DNA from: an uncultured Chlorobiota bacterium
GTDB lineage: Bacteria > Bacteroidota > Ignavibacteria > UBA10030 > UBA6906
DNA length: 64,000 nt
Assembly (NCBI GenBank): GCA_900696645.1
Contig: CAADGV010000030.1
Coordinates: 118,767-182,766 of the forward strand
Direction: 5' to 3'
In this document: positions 61,541 to 64,000 of the stretch, piece by piece
Position numbering within the stretch: position 1 is the first letter of the stretch
Layout of the letters: the number at the start of each line of letters is the position of its first letter
The notes under the pieces: generated by a model
Database searches by the model: none
The model's input: only the letters and a program-made list of their open reading frames with translations
Told to the model about the DNA's origin: nothing
Position numbers and translations under genes: made by a program

Positions 61541-62436
61541 TTAGGACATTTGTCCGGTTACTGGTTTTTTGACATTTTTGCGTTGTTGACGTTGCCTCAG
61601 CGGTGGAGCTTTGTCCGGAACCACAACGCGAAGGTCCGGGTGAAAATCTTTTACTAAGCGCAGGTACTGCCGTATCGTGTTCATGCTACGCCCGGTAATC
61701 TGACAAATCGAAATTGCACTGTGCTTCTTCTTCACTAACTGCAGCACCTGTTCGTATGCTTTGATGTAGCGATCAACGGCTGCTTGTGTGTGACCGGTCT
61801 TCAACACAATATCCGCAGGGGATACGGCACGTTCGTACAACGAGATGATGATGCCTTTGTGCGTCGGGTTGCTGCCTTGATCCAGCACGTAGCCCTTCAT
61901 CGGCAGTACTTCACCCGTCTTCTCGAAATACGCCTTCAAATATTTTCCAATCGTCGTCAAGGCGCGGTTCATCAACACACTCAGTTCCGCACCACTCAAC
62001 AATCCACCTTGCACTTTGGCGCTCTTCAGCAGACGCACCATCGTCTCGATATCCCGTGCTTCACGATGACGATAGTTGGAGTTGCGATCTCCCTTCTTGA
62101 AATAGATCCGCCGCTCCACATCCTCCTGTCGTGTGACCCGTGATCCGCTCGATGTCGCTGTACGTCTTCTGTTCCAAGTACAAGCCCACGATCCATACTT
62201 TGTGGCTGATCCCTTTGCCGATGTCCCGCTGAAGGCCGCGCAAGTACAGTTTCAGATTCTGCCTGCTTGTCAAAGAACGTCTCCTGCACCACCTCCAGAA
62301 TCCCGCGGCTCTCTCGCGGCGATAATTCAAACTCGTGTTCTAACTCGTGAACAAATTGTTGCTCGCGCGTCTTCTGGCGCAACCGTCCATACTCTCGTTG
62401 TCGGTGAATGGACCGACGACCCTGTTGCCGTTGCAT
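61541..62436 (-). pseudogene. Frameshifted DUF1670-like gene
   Basis: Three overlapping reading frames continue one protein. The first begins at ATG 62436 ('MQRQQGRRSIHRQRE', 'FVHELEHEFELSPRESRGIL') and breaks at a tandem duplication of four bases (CTGC twice, 62259-62266). The second carries 'LYLRGLQRDIGKGISHKVWI' and 'YSDIERITGHT', and breaks near 62125-62135. The third continues 'VERRIYFKKGDRNS' to 'PLRQRQQRKN'. The C-terminal part ('VLPMKGYVLDQG', 'THKGIIISLYERAVSPADIV', 'TGHTQAAVDRYIKAYEQV') fits DUF1670 proteins, which carry helix-turn-helix-like modules of unknown role. The module 'HKxxIxxLYxxxxxxxDIxxxTGHT' occurs twice. The gene fills a TIR-bounded element and may be a decayed transposase. 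Confidence 0.65.
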
Positions 62437-62545
62437 CTGTTCTCCATTGTCTAACTCCTGCCTGCCCGTCCGGCAGGCGGGCATCGGCGCTCAAGGTAAC
62501 AACCTCGAACGCCGTTTGCAAGGAAAGTAGGAGGACAAATGTCCT
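61543..62545. mobile_element. Candidate insertion sequence with 13-bp TIRs and TATT duplications
   Basis: The ends are AGGACATTTGTCC (61543-61555) and its exact reverse complement GGACAAATGTCCT (62533-62545). They are flanked by TATT at 61539-61542 and TATT at 62546-62549, a possible 4-bp target duplication. The 1003-bp interior is almost filled by the DUF1670-like pseudogene. A subterminal hairpin (GCCTGCC 62460-62466 with GGCAGGC 62472-62478) lies just upstream of that gene. Each TIR is itself nearly palindromic (GGACA...TGTCC). The pseudogene's stop codon and the neighbouring T9SS gene's stop codon both span the element's borders. Confidence 0.7.
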
Positions 62546-64000
62546 TATTTGAGAAGAATCATCTTCTTAATGGTCGAAAAATCTTTCCCGCTTGATGTCC
62601 TTGCTTCAAGCCGGTAGAAGTACACGCCGGTGGCAACCTGCACGCCGGAAAGACTTTGTCCGTTCCATACAGCATCGTATGTACCAATACCCTGTACCCC
62701 GTTGAACAGCGCTGCCACCTCCTGACCGAGAAGATTGTATATCTTCAACGCTACAGTTGACTGTTCGGGGATAGCATACCTGATTGTCGTTGACGGATTG
62801 AAGGGATTTGGATAGTTCTGCGAGAGAGAAAACTCACTCGGCAGCACGTTGCCGACCGGTTCCACTGAGGTCGTGGTCAATTGGAATGCAATGCGTGAGT
62901 TCGCTTCGGGCATTGCTGCAAGAGCGTTCTGCACCGTGTTGTTGAACGTCGCGCTATTGGCCGTCTGCTGAGAAAGAAGTTCGCATACTGCCGGAACGGC
63001 TGAAATCGTCGGTGCATTGAGGCCCAGTGTGTACGTGAACGTTGCGGTTCCCGGGTCCATTGGGCCGTAAACAAATTCTATCTTGTTGGATGTCTCATAC
63101 AGCTTCACTTGGAAATTCATGCTTCCGGCCCCGGAGCTCGAGAAACTCCGTACCCCGATCCACTCAACAGTCAGCACGCGGTTTGGTGCACTACCGTCGA
63201 CCTGATATTTCATCATGTTGGGCTGCAGAGTTCCGGTGGGGAAGATGAGGTCATCGTACAGCGGGCCAAGCGCAAGAAGGGTTCCGGTCGTGGCGGTGAA
63301 CTGCGTGTTCTGATATCCGTACGCAGCGGTGCCCGATCCTGTTGCTGCCGACGAGGAAAAATCGAGGAACCCGTTAGTTGAAGCGCTGAAGGAGGTATAA
63401 TCAACTCCTATATAATTGAAGGTGAAACCGATTGGAGTTGATGCGCTCCGGTTATCGTCAATGCTTGCCGCGTTGCGCCATGCAGCAAAGGAGTTGCCTG
63501 TTGACGAAATGGAAGTGTATGTGATTCCTGTGGAGCGTGTTATGCTGAAGTCGGTAAGGCAGGGTACGGCAACTCTCTTGAATGTGATATTGAACGTCTG
63601 CGTGGAGGCCAGGGAGTCAGTACCCGAATAAGCGTACACCCTCCATTGCCCGACAATGGAATCTCCGATGGCCACTCCCAACCCGGCTATAAGTGAGTCA
63701 AGCTGGGATGTCCGGAACGTGGCAGATGTATCCAATCCTGCAGGAATATTCAGTCGAACAGTTCCTGCAAATGTTGGTGTTGCAAACTTCCACCTGTAGG
63801 ATGCGCCATCTCCCGATTTGCGCCACACTATTTTGACGGGTGTTGTGCTGACAGCATTTGTCACGACTGTCGTTCCCGTCGGCGGCGAAACCAGGCTGAA
63901 GGCCGAGAGCACCGGCCGTCCGCGTTTCAGCGTGATTGCCCTTGGACCGTTGGATGATTTCAGAGAATCGTTTGCCGGCGGGTTGTTTCTGAACGCCCAC
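62545..64000 (-). CDS. T9SS-exported surface protein, partial (5' end outside window)
   Basis: The frame is open through the window edge (first full codon at 63999). At least 484 residues are present. The N-terminal visible part has a SusE/F-like Ig strand pattern ('SLVSPPTGTTVVTNAVS', 'IVWRKSGDGASYRWKF'). A central domain of Thr/Ser-rich strands follows ('FTFNYIGVDYTSFSASTNGF'). The end is a type A sorting domain ('FSLSQNYPNPFNPSTTIRY', 'LGQEVAALFNGV', 'TGVYFYRL', 'KKMILLK'). It may bind glycans or proteins at the cell surface. Its stop codon lies at the edge of the inserted element. Confidence 0.85.
   Translation of the reverse strand, partial: WAFRNNPPANDSLKSSNGPRAITLKRGRPVLSAFSLVSPPTGTTVVTNAVSTTPVKIVWRKSGDGASYRWKFATPTFAGTVRLNIPAGLDTSATFRTSQLDSLIAGLGVAIGDSIVGQWRVYAYSGTDSLASTQTFNITFKRVAVPCLTDFSITRSTGITYTSISSTGNSFAAWRNAASIDDNRSASTPIGFTFNYIGVDYTSFSASTNGFLDFSSSAATGSGTAAYGYQNTQFTATTGTLLALGPLYDDLIFPTGTLQPNMMKYQVDGSAPNRVLTVEWIGVRSFSSSGAGSMNFQVKLYETSNKIEFVYGPMDPGTATFTYTLGLNAPTISAVPAVCELLSQQTANSATFNNTVQNALAAMPEANSRIAFQLTTTSVEPVGNVLPSEFSLSQNYPNPFNPSTTIRYAIPEQSTVALKIYNLLGQEVAALFNGVQGIGTYDAVWNGQSLSGVQVATGVYFYRLEARTSSGKDFSTIKKMILLK

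Noticed and set aside
61541..62436. Programmed ribosomal frameshifting in the DUF1670-like gene
   Set aside because: Two separate breaks are needed, one of them a plain 4-bp duplication without a slippery sequence, so decay is the simpler reading.
63698..64000. Small minus-strand frame at the window's end
   Set aside because: It is out of frame with the well-supported T9SS-exported protein that runs through the edge.

Overview
The window reads as chromosomal DNA from a free-living heterotroph of the Bacteroidota/Chlorobiota assemblage, most likely an Ignavibacteria-like lineage. Five large exported proteins end in the type IX secretion sorting domain (the 'QNYPNPFNP' linker followed by a 'LGREVATLV'-like strand and an 'SGxYxYRL' end). 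There is also a TPP-riboswitch-controlled TonB receptor and a LytS/LytTR pair. The taxonomic call is inference from these families, not from a marker-gene tree.

Layout. 0-9.7 kb: tail of an EttA-like ABC-F gene, a HAD phosphatase, a Tat-exported amine oxidase, then a thiamin uptake operon (TPP riboswitch with transcription attenuator, TonB receptor, thiamin pyrophosphokinase, sodium:solute symporter), a T9SS-exported Asp-box protein and a SAP-like microprotein. 9.7-13 kb (minus strand): SpoU-type RNA methyltransferase, a polytopic membrane protein and an NtrC-type regulator. 13-21 kb: pentose phosphate block (tkt, rpiB, tal, zwf) followed by small membrane proteins, an AhpD-like protein and a DMT transporter. 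21-29 kb: three T9SS-exported proteins, including a subtilisin and a nine-repeat Asp-box protein, plus a small lipoprotein. 29-33 kb (minus strand): tRNA-Leu, tig, clpP, clpX. 33-46 kb: a CRP-GAF histidine kinase, an ABC exporter, an M24 peptidase, EamA and MFS transporters, a LytS/LytTR plus LiaF-like envelope module, a miniature kinase-like protein, a DUF983 protein and PriA.

46.6-55 kb holds the most unusual locus. A tightly packed six-gene operon encodes a large lipoprotein, a membrane-anchored family-5 solute-binding protein, an exported SH3-like protein, two divergent Dpp-type permeases and a fused double ATPase. It looks like a rearranged, self-anchored relative of dipeptide ABC importers, and I do not recognise it as a described system. 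55-60 kb: an Ada/Ogt repair pair, then a minus-strand run of an M49-like lipoprotein peptidase, an SDR, two unknown proteins and an orphan contractile-tail tube protein.

60-64 kb: a REP-like palindrome cluster, YceI, a Crp/Fnr regulator, and a 1003-bp element with 13-bp terminal inverted repeats and TATT duplications carrying a frameshifted DUF1670-like gene. The element sits exactly at the stop codon of a fifth T9SS-exported protein, between that gene and what appears to be its original terminator.
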